Below, one piece after another: positions 9,382-17,437 of a DNA stretch of 64,000 nt (positions are counted from its first letter, which is position 1; the number at the start of each line of letters is the position of its first letter). Below the pieces are notes generated by a model. The model did not search any database. It saw only the letters and a list, made by a program, of their open reading frames with translations, and was not told the DNA's origin. Source of the DNA: Pseudomonas asplenii (GTDB lineage Bacteria > Pseudomonadota > Gammaproteobacteria > Pseudomonadales > Pseudomonadaceae); NCBI RefSeq assembly GCF_900105475.1, contig NZ_LT629777.1, positions 4,774,001 through 4,838,000 on the forward strand. Direction: 5' to 3'. The position numbers were made by a program, and so were the translations under genes.

Positions 9382-9427
9382 TGCAAATATCCATTGCTTA
9401 GAATTTCAATGCAAGTAATATTTGCAT
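9382..9427. promoter_or_regulatory. Candidate RpiR operator region between transporter and aminotransferase
   Basis: The 225-bp divergent region holds ATGCAA-N7-TTGCAT at 9409-9427; TGCAAATAT at 9382 is the inverted counterpart of ATATTTGCA within that site. Paired sites in a divergent promoter suggest a local regulator, most simply the RpiR protein. A strong AGGAGGG follows at 9434-9440 for the aminotransferase. Confidence 0.45.
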
Positions 9428-9444
9428 GACATCAGGAGGGTACC

Positions 9445-10773
9445 ATGAGTCATGTTCTGCATCGCAGCTTCAATCACACCTATCCCACTGCCGTTTCAGG
9501 AGAAGGGCCCTATCTAATCGATAGCACAGGTCGACGTTACCTGGATGCCAGTGGCGGCGCCGCCGTGTCGTGCCTCGGCCACAGCGACCCGCAGGTGATA
9601 GAGGCCATCCAGCAGCAGGTCGGAAAGCTGGCTTACGCTCACACTTCGTTCTTCACGACTGACGTGATGGAAGAGCTCGCTGACTTTCTAGTCGCCCGTG
9701 CGCCTGCCGGGTTGGAGTCGGTGTATTTCGTGTCGGGAGGTTCCGAGGCCGTCGAGACCGCGCTGAAGTTGGCGCGACAGTACTTCGTGGAAATAGGGCA
9801 ACCCGCACGCAAGCATGTGATTGCCCGGCGCCAGAGCTACCACGGCAATACCCTGGGGGCTCTGGCAGCAGGTGGCAACGAATGGCGCCGCCGTCAGTTC
9901 GAGCCACTGTTGATCGATGTCAGCCATGTCAGCCCGTGCTATGCATATCGCGAGCAACGGGAAGGTGAGTCCGACGAACAATTCGCGACCCGATTGGCGC
10001 AAGAGCTGGAAGCTGAAATTCTGCGCCTGGGTGCCGACAACGTCATGGCCTTTATTGCTGAGCCTGTGGTCGGTGCCACACTCGGCGCAGTCACGGCGGT
10101 ACCGGGTTATTTCAAGAAAGTACGGGAAGTGTGTGACCGCCACGGCGTGTTACTGATTCTCGATGAGGTCATGTGTGGCATGGGACGTACTGGTACGTTG
10201 TTTGCCGCTGAGCAGGAAGGCATCACTGCCGACCTGATTACCATCGCCAAAGGCCTGGGGGCGGGCTATCAGCCGATTGGCGCGACCATGGTCAGTGGAA
10301 AAATTCGCGATGCGATTGCCAATGGATCAGGGTACTTTCAGCATGGCCATACCTACATTGGTCATGCCACGGCGTGCGCGGCGGCCTTGGCGGTGCAGAA
10401 AACCATCGAGGCGCGCGGGTTGTTGTCCCAGGTGCAAACGCTCGGCGATGCCCTGCAATCGCGACTGGTGGAAACCCTGGGCAATCACCCCCATGTCGGC
10501 GATATTCGTGGACGCGGCCTGTTCCGTGGCATCGAGTTGGTGACTGACCGGCAGAGCAAGACGCCTTTCGATCCTGCTTTCAAACTGCATGCGCGGATCA
10601 AGAAAGCGGCGATGAACGAGGGCCTCATGTGCTACCCCATGGGCGGTACGGTGGACGGAAAACTCGGCGATCACATCCTGCTCGCACCGCCGTTCATCAT
10701 CGATGCCGACCACGTCGACGAAATTTCACAGAAGCTGGCGAAGGCAATAGCCAGCGCGATCAACGGGCTTTGA
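9445..10773 (+). CDS. Class III PLP-dependent aminotransferase
   Basis: A 442-residue fold-type I aminotransferase. The glycine-rich phosphate-binding region (VSGGSEAVETALKLAR), the Asp pairing with the pyridine nitrogen (LILDEVMCGMGRTG) and the Schiff-base Lys (TIAKGLGAGYQP) are all present, as is the GHTYIGHATACAAALA segment. Members use omega-amino acids, diamines or similar amines as donors. A strong AGGAGGG precedes the ATG. It is divergent from the amino-acid transporter operon and heads a run with the CMD-family gene and P450, so it probably deaminates a compound imported or released by that operon. Confidence 0.9.
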   Translation: MSHVLHRSFNHTYPTAVSGEGPYLIDSTGRRYLDASGGAAVSCLGHSDPQVIEAIQQQVGKLAYAHTSFFTTDVMEELADFLVARAPAGLESVYFVSGGSEAVETALKLARQYFVEIGQPARKHVIARRQSYHGNTLGALAAGGNEWRRRQFEPLLIDVSHVSPCYAYREQREGESDEQFATRLAQELEAEILRLGADNVMAFIAEPVVGATLGAVTAVPGYFKKVREVCDRHGVLLILDEVMCGMGRTGTLFAAEQEGITADLITIAKGLGAGYQPIGATMVSGKIRDAIANGSGYFQHGHTYIGHATACAAALAVQKTIEARGLLSQVQTLGDALQSRLVETLGNHPHVGDIRGRGLFRGIELVTDRQSKTPFDPAFKLHARIKKAAMNEGLMCYPMGGTVDGKLGDHILLAPPFIIDADHVDEISQKLAKAIASAINGL

Positions 10774-10784
10774 CGGAGATATCG

Positions 10785-11345
10785 ATGGAGATTCGATCGC
10801 GCCTGACCACCCTGCAGCCTGACGAGATGAGCGAAGACCAGCAACGTGTGCTGGCTGACATCCTCAAGGGGCCTCGCGGCAACCTCGACGGTCCGTTCCT
10901 GGCATGGATTCACAGCCCTGCGTTGGCGGATCATGCCCAGCGCCTGGGGGCTTTCTGCCGATACGGCACCGCGCTGGAATTGCGTCTGACCGAACTCGCC
11001 ATTCTGACCACGGCAGCCTGGTGGCGCTCCCAGGCCGAATGGCAGATCCACGAGCCGATTGCCAGAGGGGCAGGGCTTTCAGAGACGATAATCGAGGCAT
11101 TGAAACAGCAGCAGCCCCCCGTCTTCAGTTGCGCAGACGAGCAGTGCGTTTACGACATCGGGAAATCACTCTATGAAACTCGACGAGTGCCGGCAACGCT
11201 CTACGAGCAAGGCGTCGCCTTGTTTGGAGAAGCGGCGATGGTTGACCTGATCGGCGTGTATGGGTACTACTCTCTGGTGGCGATGACGCTCAACGTTTTC
11301 GAAGTCCGACGTGAGTCCGGCTCGCCGCTGCCTTTTGAAGAGTGA
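10785..11345 (+). CDS. Carboxymuconolactone decarboxylase (CMD) family protein
   Basis: A 186-residue protein of the CMD/AhpD-like fold. The core region shows LTELAILTTAAWWRSQAEWQIH followed by GLSETIIEAL, the usual layout of the CysX-less CMD family; the CXXC pair of true AhpD peroxidase partners is absent. The ATG at 10785 was chosen for the GGAG 6-9 nt upstream; the longer open frame reads back into the aminotransferase. It lies 11 nt after the aminotransferase and 6 nt before the P450. The biochemical role is unknown. Confidence 0.8.
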   Translation: MEIRSRLTTLQPDEMSEDQQRVLADILKGPRGNLDGPFLAWIHSPALADHAQRLGAFCRYGTALELRLTELAILTTAAWWRSQAEWQIHEPIARGAGLSETIIEALKQQQPPVFSCADEQCVYDIGKSLYETRRVPATLYEQGVALFGEAAMVDLIGVYGYYSLVAMTLNVFEVRRESGSPLPFEE

Positions 11346-11351
11346 AAATGC

Positions 11352-12632
11352 ATGCTCGAAGCCAATCCCAATTGCCCTATCCGTCGTCGGCTGGCCCATC
11401 TGCCCTGGGTTGGTGATAACCGTGCGGGCTTGCGGCATTGGCTGGAGATCCAGCGCGACCCATTGGCCTGGCTGCAGAAAATGCACGCGATGCAGCCGGA
11501 CGTCGCCGTCATGCGCATGGGCCCGCAGCGTGTCTGGTGCCTGTTCCATCCGCAAGCCGTGCACGAGCTGATGGTCGAGCATCGCGACGACCTGCGCCGC
11601 TGGGCGCCGGCACTGTGCATGCTCAAGCAATGGAATGGGCGCAGCTTCATGATGCGTGAAGGCGAGCCGGCCCAGGCACAGCGCAAGGCGGTGCGCCCAC
11701 ACATTGCTCCTCCGGCGGCCAATGATGTGCGCCAACTGGCCGCGCAGTGGGCAGAGCGGATAGTGGAGGGGCGCGAGTATGATCTCGACCTGGAGATGGC
11801 AGCGTTCAGCGCCACCCTCAGTGGTCACGCGCTGTTCGATGTAGACCTGGAGCCGGCGGCCTACCGGATCGCCAAGGCGGTTCGCCTGCTGTCGCGGGTG
11901 GCGTTGCTGGAAATGTCCACCGGTCTGCCGCTGGGGCACTGGTTCCCGAGCAAGCTCTGCCCGCGCAAACGCTGGGCGCTGGGGCAGTTGCGAGCCGTGA
12001 TCGACGAGGTGGCGGAGCAGTCGCCTCGGCCCCTGGTCGAGTTGCGTGATGAACTTTGCACCCTGCTGATGGCGTCGCACCAGTCCACTGGCGTCACTTT
12101 GACCTGGTGTCTGCTGCTGTTGGCGCAGCGTCCGGAACTCTGCCAGCGACTGCGGGCCGAACTGGCGCCCATCGACTGGCCGTCCATCCGTTCGGTCAGT
12201 GACCTGCGCAACTGTCCCTTGCTGAGGGCGGTGCTACAGGAATGCCTGCGTCTTTACCCTCCGGCCTACGGCCTGGCGCCACGACAGGTGACGGCAGACA
12301 TCGACGTGTCCGGCCATTCGCTCAAGCGTGGGGACGTGGTGATGGTTTCCAGTTGGATCACCCATCGGGACCCGCGCTGGTTCGAGGCGCCCCTGGAGTT
12401 CCGCCCGGAACGCTTCCTGGACTCGGCAACATGGCCACGTGGCGCCTATTTCCCGTTCGGCCTGGGCGACCGTTCCTGCCCGGGGACCGCGATGGCGATG
12501 ATCGATCTGGCTGCGGCACTGGCCTACTGGGTGGAACATTGGGACATCGTACACGACGGCGAACTGGCGCCACGGGGCTGGTTCTCTTTGCGTCCGCAAC
12601 GGGCGCGGGTCCGCTTTGTCCGAAGAGCCTGA
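11352..12632 (+). CDS. Cytochrome P450 with altered I-helix motif
   Basis: A 426-residue soluble bacterial P450. The heme-binding loop FPFGLGDRSCPGTA places the thiolate ligand at C376, and the K-helix ExxR is in LQECLRLYPP. The I-helix, normally AG-x-(D/E)-T-(T/S), reads ASHQST at residues 241-246: the conserved acidic residue is Gln and the following Thr is Ser. No redox partner is adjacent; a cytochrome c gene converges with it. It follows the CMD gene by 6 nt, so the three plus-strand genes are probably one transcript. Substrate unknown; a monooxygenase or, given the altered motif, a peroxygenase-like or non-standard reaction are possible. Confidence 0.9.
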   Translation: MLEANPNCPIRRRLAHLPWVGDNRAGLRHWLEIQRDPLAWLQKMHAMQPDVAVMRMGPQRVWCLFHPQAVHELMVEHRDDLRRWAPALCMLKQWNGRSFMMREGEPAQAQRKAVRPHIAPPAANDVRQLAAQWAERIVEGREYDLDLEMAAFSATLSGHALFDVDLEPAAYRIAKAVRLLSRVALLEMSTGLPLGHWFPSKLCPRKRWALGQLRAVIDEVAEQSPRPLVELRDELCTLLMASHQSTGVTLTWCLLLLAQRPELCQRLRAELAPIDWPSIRSVSDLRNCPLLRAVLQECLRLYPPAYGLAPRQVTADIDVSGHSLKRGDVVMVSSWITHRDPRWFEAPLEFRPERFLDSATWPRGAYFPFGLGDRSCPGTAMAMIDLAAALAYWVEHWDIVHDGELAPRGWFSLRPQRARVRFVRRA

Positions 12633-13010
12633 TCAGCGAGTTTTTGCAATCACCGCGGTCATGTATTCATTCAAATCCCGAAAATCCTTAACGGTCCATG
12701 CGTGCGCCGGTACCTTTACACCATTTTCTTTCAAGGTTTTCGGAATCAAATCTCCATTGGGGCGAAGTATGATCGAAGACACGATGACGCCTGGATAATC
12801 ATTCAGCCGCTTTTTAAAGGCAGGCGTTGTAAGGTCCGGGGTAGGGGGGATGCTCTTTTTTGCCAGTGGCCCAGTAGCCTTGATATCGGCTCCGTGGCAC
12901 ATGGCGCACCGCTGCAGGTAGAGGTTTTTCCCATTGTCATTGTCCGCCAAGGACAGCGTTGCTTGAGTGAACGACAAGATCCCTAGCAACGGGATGAATA
13001 GTGCTTTCAT
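12633..13010 (-). CDS. Periplasmic monoheme cytochrome c
   Basis: A 125-residue protein with a signal peptide (about residues 1-22, cleaved near LSLADN) and one CXXCH heme motif (C35-H39). Later Met residues, for example in NEYMTAV, could give the distal ligand. The layout is that of a small cytochrome c/cbb3-like electron carrier. It converges with the P450, ending at the adjacent base; it is not obviously a P450 partner because it is exported. Confidence 0.85.
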   Translation of the reverse strand: MKALFIPLLGILSFTQATLSLADNDNGKNLYLQRCAMCHGADIKATGPLAKKSIPPTPDLTTPAFKKRLNDYPGVIVSSIILRPNGDLIPKTLKENGVKVPAHAWTVKDFRDLNEYMTAVIAKTR

Positions 13011-13068
13011 ATTTCCTTATAAGTCTTTTGATCACGGTCTTTGTTTTTGTATCACGTCCAGCGTTGCC

Positions 13069-13425
13069 TCAGTGCTCTTGCGGCGCAGCAGGCTTGTCGT
13101 CTTCTTTTTTAACCAGAATTTCGACGCTGTAGTCCTTCAGTGGAATGATCTTGGGGCGGCCATTTTCATAGATGGCCAGCCTGGTGCCCGAGGTTGCCAC
13201 CAGAAAGCCCGAAGCAAGGATTTTTTCGCCATCTTCGAGTAGGTACCATTTTACGTTCCAGCGAGCAGATTCTACGAGCCTTGCGAAGCCCTCGCACGGC
13301 GAAGCGAGTGGTTCCAGGCTAGGAGGCACGAGTTTGATAGAGGACTTTGGGGCAAGGGCGCGCAGGGTAGGGAAAAGATTTGAGATGTTGGAGCTATGCC
13401 ATGTCGACAGAGTGCGAAGAGTCAT
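13069..13425 (-). CDS. Hypothetical protein
   Basis: A 118-residue open frame. The C-terminal half (from WNVKWYLLEDGEK to the charged tail KKEDDKPAAPQEH) has a composition typical of a real protein; the N-terminal 45 residues are less convincing, so the true start may be internal. No family is recognised. It lies just upstream of the cytochrome c gene on the same strand (58 nt). Confidence 0.4.
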   Translation of the reverse strand: MTLRTLSTWHSSNISNLFPTLRALAPKSSIKLVPPSLEPLASPCEGFARLVESARWNVKWYLLEDGEKILASGFLVATSGTRLAIYENGRPKIIPLKDYSVEILVKKEDDKPAAPQEH

Positions 13426-13585
13426 CTATACCCATGGCAAAGTAGTGGCACTTTCAGCCGTACTGCTTTTGCGGAGCACGCCACTGCGCTCCCGCTACCG
13501 CACATCGGGCGGCAAGGGAACTATCAGTAATGCGGCGAACAGCTCTTGTCGAATCCAATCTGACTGGATGATGAACCCCATGGCG

Positions 13586-14989
13586 ATGATCACAAGTAGA
13601 GTAATCAAGAATTTACTGACAGCTAATGCCATCTTACTGTGTGGGTGCTTCGGCGGCGAATCGCCCCGACTCCTAGAACCAGCGGAAAAGGAGTTAGGGA
13701 CTGATGGCCCAATCACCATGCACTATCATTCGGCGGTTTATTATCCTGATGAAATTGCACTTCACGGTGGTGGTTACATAGTCGGGATTGAGAAAGGTGA
13801 TCCCGATAAGATTCTTAAGCCAGGAGAAAGTCTGACGTTCGAGCAGCCGAACAGTACAGATAAAACGGTCAGAGACCAGCAGGCCGCAGTACATGACGGA
13901 AAAATCATGTTCGTATCGCACATTATTCGTGATCAGCTTCCTGGGAGTGATAAAAGGAACTGTAGTTTGTTCGATGCCTATTATCGTAAAAATGTCATGG
14001 TTCCTCCTGTTCGTGGCTGCGACAGCAACTCTGAGAGCCCTCCCGAGGTTCTATCTAACGATGCGTATCACTCAGGTTGGCAGGGAATGGAAAAGCTACA
14101 AAATGATTTAACTATCGATATCAAGTCTCGTGCTTATACCCATATCGTTGTCGTTGTCATGGGTTGGAACACTGTGCAAGAGGAGGCAGTCAGAAACATA
14201 AACTCCATAATTAGAGGGATAAAGCATGCCAGTGAAGAAGAGCAAATGCTCTTTAAACCACTCGTCATTGGCGTGACCTGGCCAAGCCAGTGGAACAGCC
14301 CATGGCTTGATCCTATTTATAAATTGACAAGCTTCGGGACAAAGGCAAAAGACGCCGATGAAGTCGGCTTGACCTGGTTAGGCGTCCTGCTAGGAAATAC
14401 AATACCTCAGGCCAACACACTGGCTAAAGTAAACTTACCGGTCATAGCGATAGGGCATAGCTTTGGGGCGCGAGCAGCGACCATGGCTGCTTGCGACGGA
14501 CCAGTGATAGCCGACGGATCGGGCTCTCGATCCTCGAAGCAAACGGTGGATTTGCTTATCAACTATCAAGGAGCCTTCTTGACAGACCGATTGCTGGGTA
14601 AAAGCCAAGACGGGACCCTGCTCGACAAATGTCCCCGTGCAAGGAATATAGCCTTGACCTCTTCCAATAACGATACTGCCGTCAAAAGAGCTCTTTGGGG
14701 TACTTATGCTGGCAGCGAAAATAGCTTCCTAGAATACTGCTCCAAGCGTTCAGATCTCATAAACTGTGTAAAAGCAAATGCCAAAGGATCAACTACTCCA
14801 GCGCCAACTTCTAGCAGAAAGGTGACCTACATTAATTCGGATGCCTTGATTACCTACAACGCGTTTTACACAGGGGGAGGTGCACACAGTGATATTTATC
14901 GAGATGAGCAAGGCGCCCTATCATGGTCTCTGATCAAGGCACTCGGCGGTAAAAACGTCTCATCATCTGTCTTAGTCACAGAACCCTAA
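13586..14989 (+). CDS. Lipoprotein with alpha/beta-hydrolase domain
   Basis: About 467 residues. The start is uncertain (ATG at 13568, 13571, 13580 or 13586); the last gives a compact lipoprotein signal with lipobox-like LLCGC near residue 18. A beta-hydrolase core is suggested by VVVVMGWNT, VIGVTWPSQW and the nucleophile elbow AIGHSFGARAA; a late His such as that in GGGAHSDIY could complete the triad. The family appears close to uncharacterised alpha/beta hydrolases of proteobacteria. Its codon use is clearly richer in A/T-ending codons than its neighbours, which suggests separate acquisition. Substrate unknown. Confidence 0.7.
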   Translation: MITSRVIKNLLTANAILLCGCFGGESPRLLEPAEKELGTDGPITMHYHSAVYYPDEIALHGGGYIVGIEKGDPDKILKPGESLTFEQPNSTDKTVRDQQAAVHDGKIMFVSHIIRDQLPGSDKRNCSLFDAYYRKNVMVPPVRGCDSNSESPPEVLSNDAYHSGWQGMEKLQNDLTIDIKSRAYTHIVVVVMGWNTVQEEAVRNINSIIRGIKHASEEEQMLFKPLVIGVTWPSQWNSPWLDPIYKLTSFGTKAKDADEVGLTWLGVLLGNTIPQANTLAKVNLPVIAIGHSFGARAATMAACDGPVIADGSGSRSSKQTVDLLINYQGAFLTDRLLGKSQDGTLLDKCPRARNIALTSSNNDTAVKRALWGTYAGSENSFLEYCSKRSDLINCVKANAKGSTTPAPTSSRKVTYINSDALITYNAFYTGGGAHSDIYRDEQGALSWSLIKALGGKNVSSSVLVTEP

Positions 14990-15014
14990 CTACGTTCAGG
15001 GACTGAACACCTGA

Positions 15015-15040
15015 CAATCAGCCCCTACCGGGGCTGATTG
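15015..15040. terminator. Bidirectional terminator hairpin
   Basis: A perfect 11-bp GC-rich stem with a TACC loop lies between the convergent lipoprotein hydrolase and aldehyde dehydrogenase genes. Confidence 0.6.
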
Positions 15041-15049
15041 TGTCGTGCA

Positions 15050-16531
15050 TTAAAATGGATAGTGGTGACCACCAGGCTGCCAGGTGACCCAATGCGCACG
15101 GGTAAATTCATCCACGGCATAGTGACCGTTGAAACGCCCGAGCCCGGAGTTTTTCTCTCCTCCGAAGGGGGCGTTGGGCTGGTCATCGACCGTGATGTCG
15201 TTGATGTGCGTCATGCCGGCGACGATGCCACGAGCGAATTGCAGCCCACGCGCCATATCCTTCGTGAATACCGCACTGGACAAGCCATACTCACTGGCAT
15301 TGGCAAGTTGCAGGGCGTGCGCTTCATCGTCGGCTATCAACAGGGGCAACAGCGGGCCAAAGGTTTCATCTGCTGCCAGAGCGTCATCGGCTTTTACGTT
15401 GCCGAAAACATGCGGGGGCAGCAATAGACCCTGGGCTGAAGCGCCGAACAGTTGGGTCAGGCCCGAGCCATGTGCCTGCTCAATCTTGCGTAACAGGCCA
15501 TTCAACTGCGATTGATTGACTACAGGCCCAATGACGGTATCCGTGTCGTCAGGATTACCCACTTTCAGCTTGCTGACCCTGTCCACCACCCTTTCTGCGA
15601 AGGCTGGGTAGAGGGATCGATCAACGATCACTCGGTTGACGCTCATGCATATCTGGCCCTGGTGCAGGAACCGGCCGACTACGGCTGCGTGGGCCGCCAC
15701 TTCAACGTCGGCATCATTTAACACCACCAGTGGGGCGTTGCCACCGAGTTCAAGGGCAACACGTTTGATGTACTTGCCGCCCGTGGCGATGCGGCCTACG
15801 TTACGACCCACATCCGTAGATCCGGTGAACGAGATCAACCTGGGGACTCGATGCTCCACGAAGGCGTCACCAATCTCTGATCCGGCGCCCACCACAACAT
15901 TGATGGTACCTGCGGGGAAGCCGGCTGCCTCGAGTAGGTAGGCAATCAATAAACCACCGCTGACAGCGGTATCACTCGCAGGTTTCAGCACTACGGTGTT
16001 GCCTAATGCCAAGGCCGGAATAACGGAGCGCATGCTCAGGTACAGCGGAAAATTCCAAGGGCTGATCACCCCCACCACGCCAAGCGGATCACGGAACACA
16101 AAGCTTTGTTCGCCCGGCTTGTAGCTGGTCAGGATCCGACCTTCTACTTGCATTGGCATGCTCGCGCATTCCCGGACCAGGTTCAGCGTGCTTTGCCACT
16201 CGATACCCGCCTTGATTCGCGTGCTGCCTGATTCCTTGATCAGCCAGTCGATGATTTCTTCACTGCGCTGGGAAACGACAATTGCAAGCTTTTCAAGCAA
16301 CAGAACCCTTTGGCTGGCATGTAGAGAACTCCACTCCAACTGCGCCTTTTCGGCCGCCAGGTAGGCTTCATCCAGATCGCCCACTGAGGCGAGTGGCATG
16401 TCCAACAGCAATTCGCCGTTAAAGGGATTGCGATTATCCAGGCGTTTGCTGGAGCGCCCTGGTTTCCAGTGGCCGTTAATGTATTGGTGGCCTTGAATGG
16501 CAAATGGGGCAGGTGCGGTCTGGTTATTCAT
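15050..16531 (-). CDS. Aromatic-aldehyde dehydrogenase (NAD(P)+)
   Basis: A 493-residue ALDH-superfamily enzyme oxidising an aldehyde to a carboxylate. Landmarks are the Asn of SPWNFPL, the FTGSTDVGR cofactor loop, the general base Glu in LELGGNAP and the catalytic Cys in GQICMSVNR. Its general pattern resembles benzaldehyde/vanillin dehydrogenases. It is the last gene of a minus-strand operon with a VOC dioxygenase and MhpA-like hydroxylase, and close to a carotenoid-oxygenase-family gene; it could oxidise the aromatic aldehyde that the latter would release. That link is inference. Confidence 0.88.
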   Translation of the reverse strand: MNNQTAPAPFAIQGHQYINGHWKPGRSSKRLDNRNPFNGELLLDMPLASVGDLDEAYLAAEKAQLEWSSLHASQRVLLLEKLAIVVSQRSEEIIDWLIKESGSTRIKAGIEWQSTLNLVRECASMPMQVEGRILTSYKPGEQSFVFRDPLGVVGVISPWNFPLYLSMRSVIPALALGNTVVLKPASDTAVSGGLLIAYLLEAAGFPAGTINVVVGAGSEIGDAFVEHRVPRLISFTGSTDVGRNVGRIATGGKYIKRVALELGGNAPLVVLNDADVEVAAHAAVVGRFLHQGQICMSVNRVIVDRSLYPAFAERVVDRVSKLKVGNPDDTDTVIGPVVNQSQLNGLLRKIEQAHGSGLTQLFGASAQGLLLPPHVFGNVKADDALAADETFGPLLPLLIADDEAHALQLANASEYGLSSAVFTKDMARGLQFARGIVAGMTHINDITVDDQPNAPFGGEKNSGLGRFNGHYAVDEFTRAHWVTWQPGGHHYPF

Positions 16532-16574
16532 TTAGGCAACTCGATAAATTGAATGGGTTGAATGCCTTGCAATA

Positions 16575-17420
16575 TCAGGTGCGCATCCAGGCGCGGCCCC
16601 AAGAGTTCAGTGTGTGTTCACATTGCGGCCATACGCCGGTTTCACGGTCTGCCGGCGTCAACTCAAGTTCTGCGGAGAATTCAAGGCGGTTTCGATCGGC
16701 ATCGACCACCATGAAAAACAGGTTGTTACCCGGGCCATGGCGGCCGGGTCCGAAGAAAATGCTGATGCGCTCCTTGGCAAACCGGTCGCCCCAATCACGA
16801 ATGTCATTCCACTCATTGGTTTCGTAGCAATGATGGTCCCATTCATTCTTCGAGCCACGGAAAAAGGCGAGGGAGTGATGTTCATCGTCGGAGCGCAAGA
16901 AACACACCATGACCTGGGCGGTCTCTTGGTCGACGACGTTATCGGAAATGGTGAAACCAATGGTGTTGACGTAAAAGTCGACGATTGCTTCAAGCTCGGT
17001 TGTCTGGAATACAACGTGCTGCAGCCTCGACGGCATGCCCTGTGGTTCATCACGTTGATCGGGAAGCGCTACACCGAATATTGTCTGGCGACCCTGTGGA
17101 TCCCGAATGGCAAATGCGCCCGATTCAAGCAAGGGGGAGGTCACCGGTTCGAGTTCGCAACCACGTTCGACGAGGGTCTGGCGCAGCGTGTCCAGTTTGG
17201 CGTGGGAGTGAAGGTTGTAGGCCGCGGCCAGGAGGCCGCTGTGATCGGCCGGCGAAATGATTACCGCGCGTTTGGGGCCCCGCATCACCTGGCTGCCGTC
17301 TGCCTCCGGTGAGGCCCTCATGTCCATCATTCGCGTATAGAAATCGACCTGACGTTGAGGTTCTTTGCTTGCCAGATGCAGATAGCACAGTTGAGCAGGG
17401 GTCGAAGTTTGAAGAGTCAT
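16575..17420 (-). CDS. VOC-family (type I) extradiol ring-cleavage dioxygenase
   Basis: 281 residues in two glyoxalase/VOC modules, as in catechol 2,3- and 2,3-dihydroxybiphenyl 1,2-dioxygenases. The iron-binding facial triad is visible as His in RLQHVVFQT, His in DDEHHSLAFF and Glu in NRLEFSAE. The ATG at 17420 was chosen for its upstream GGAG; the frame is open 96 nt further. The gene lies 17 nt after the MhpA-like hydroxylase and 43 nt before the aldehyde dehydrogenase. Expected role: meta-cleavage of the catechol made by the hydroxylase. Confidence 0.87.
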   Translation of the reverse strand: MTLQTSTPAQLCYLHLASKEPQRQVDFYTRMMDMRASPEADGSQVMRGPKRAVIISPADHSGLLAAAYNLHSHAKLDTLRQTLVERGCELEPVTSPLLESGAFAIRDPQGRQTIFGVALPDQRDEPQGMPSRLQHVVFQTTELEAIVDFYVNTIGFTISDNVVDQETAQVMVCFLRSDDEHHSLAFFRGSKNEWDHHCYETNEWNDIRDWGDRFAKERISIFFGPGRHGPGNNLFFMVVDADRNRLEFSAELELTPADRETGVWPQCEHTLNSWGRAWMRT

Positions 17421-17437
17421 CCTGGAGAACTCCGTGG

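Noticed and set aside
11166..12080. 304-codon minus-strand open frame
   Set aside because: Antisense to the P450; Gln/Arg/His-rich composition typical of shadow frames in GC-rich DNA.
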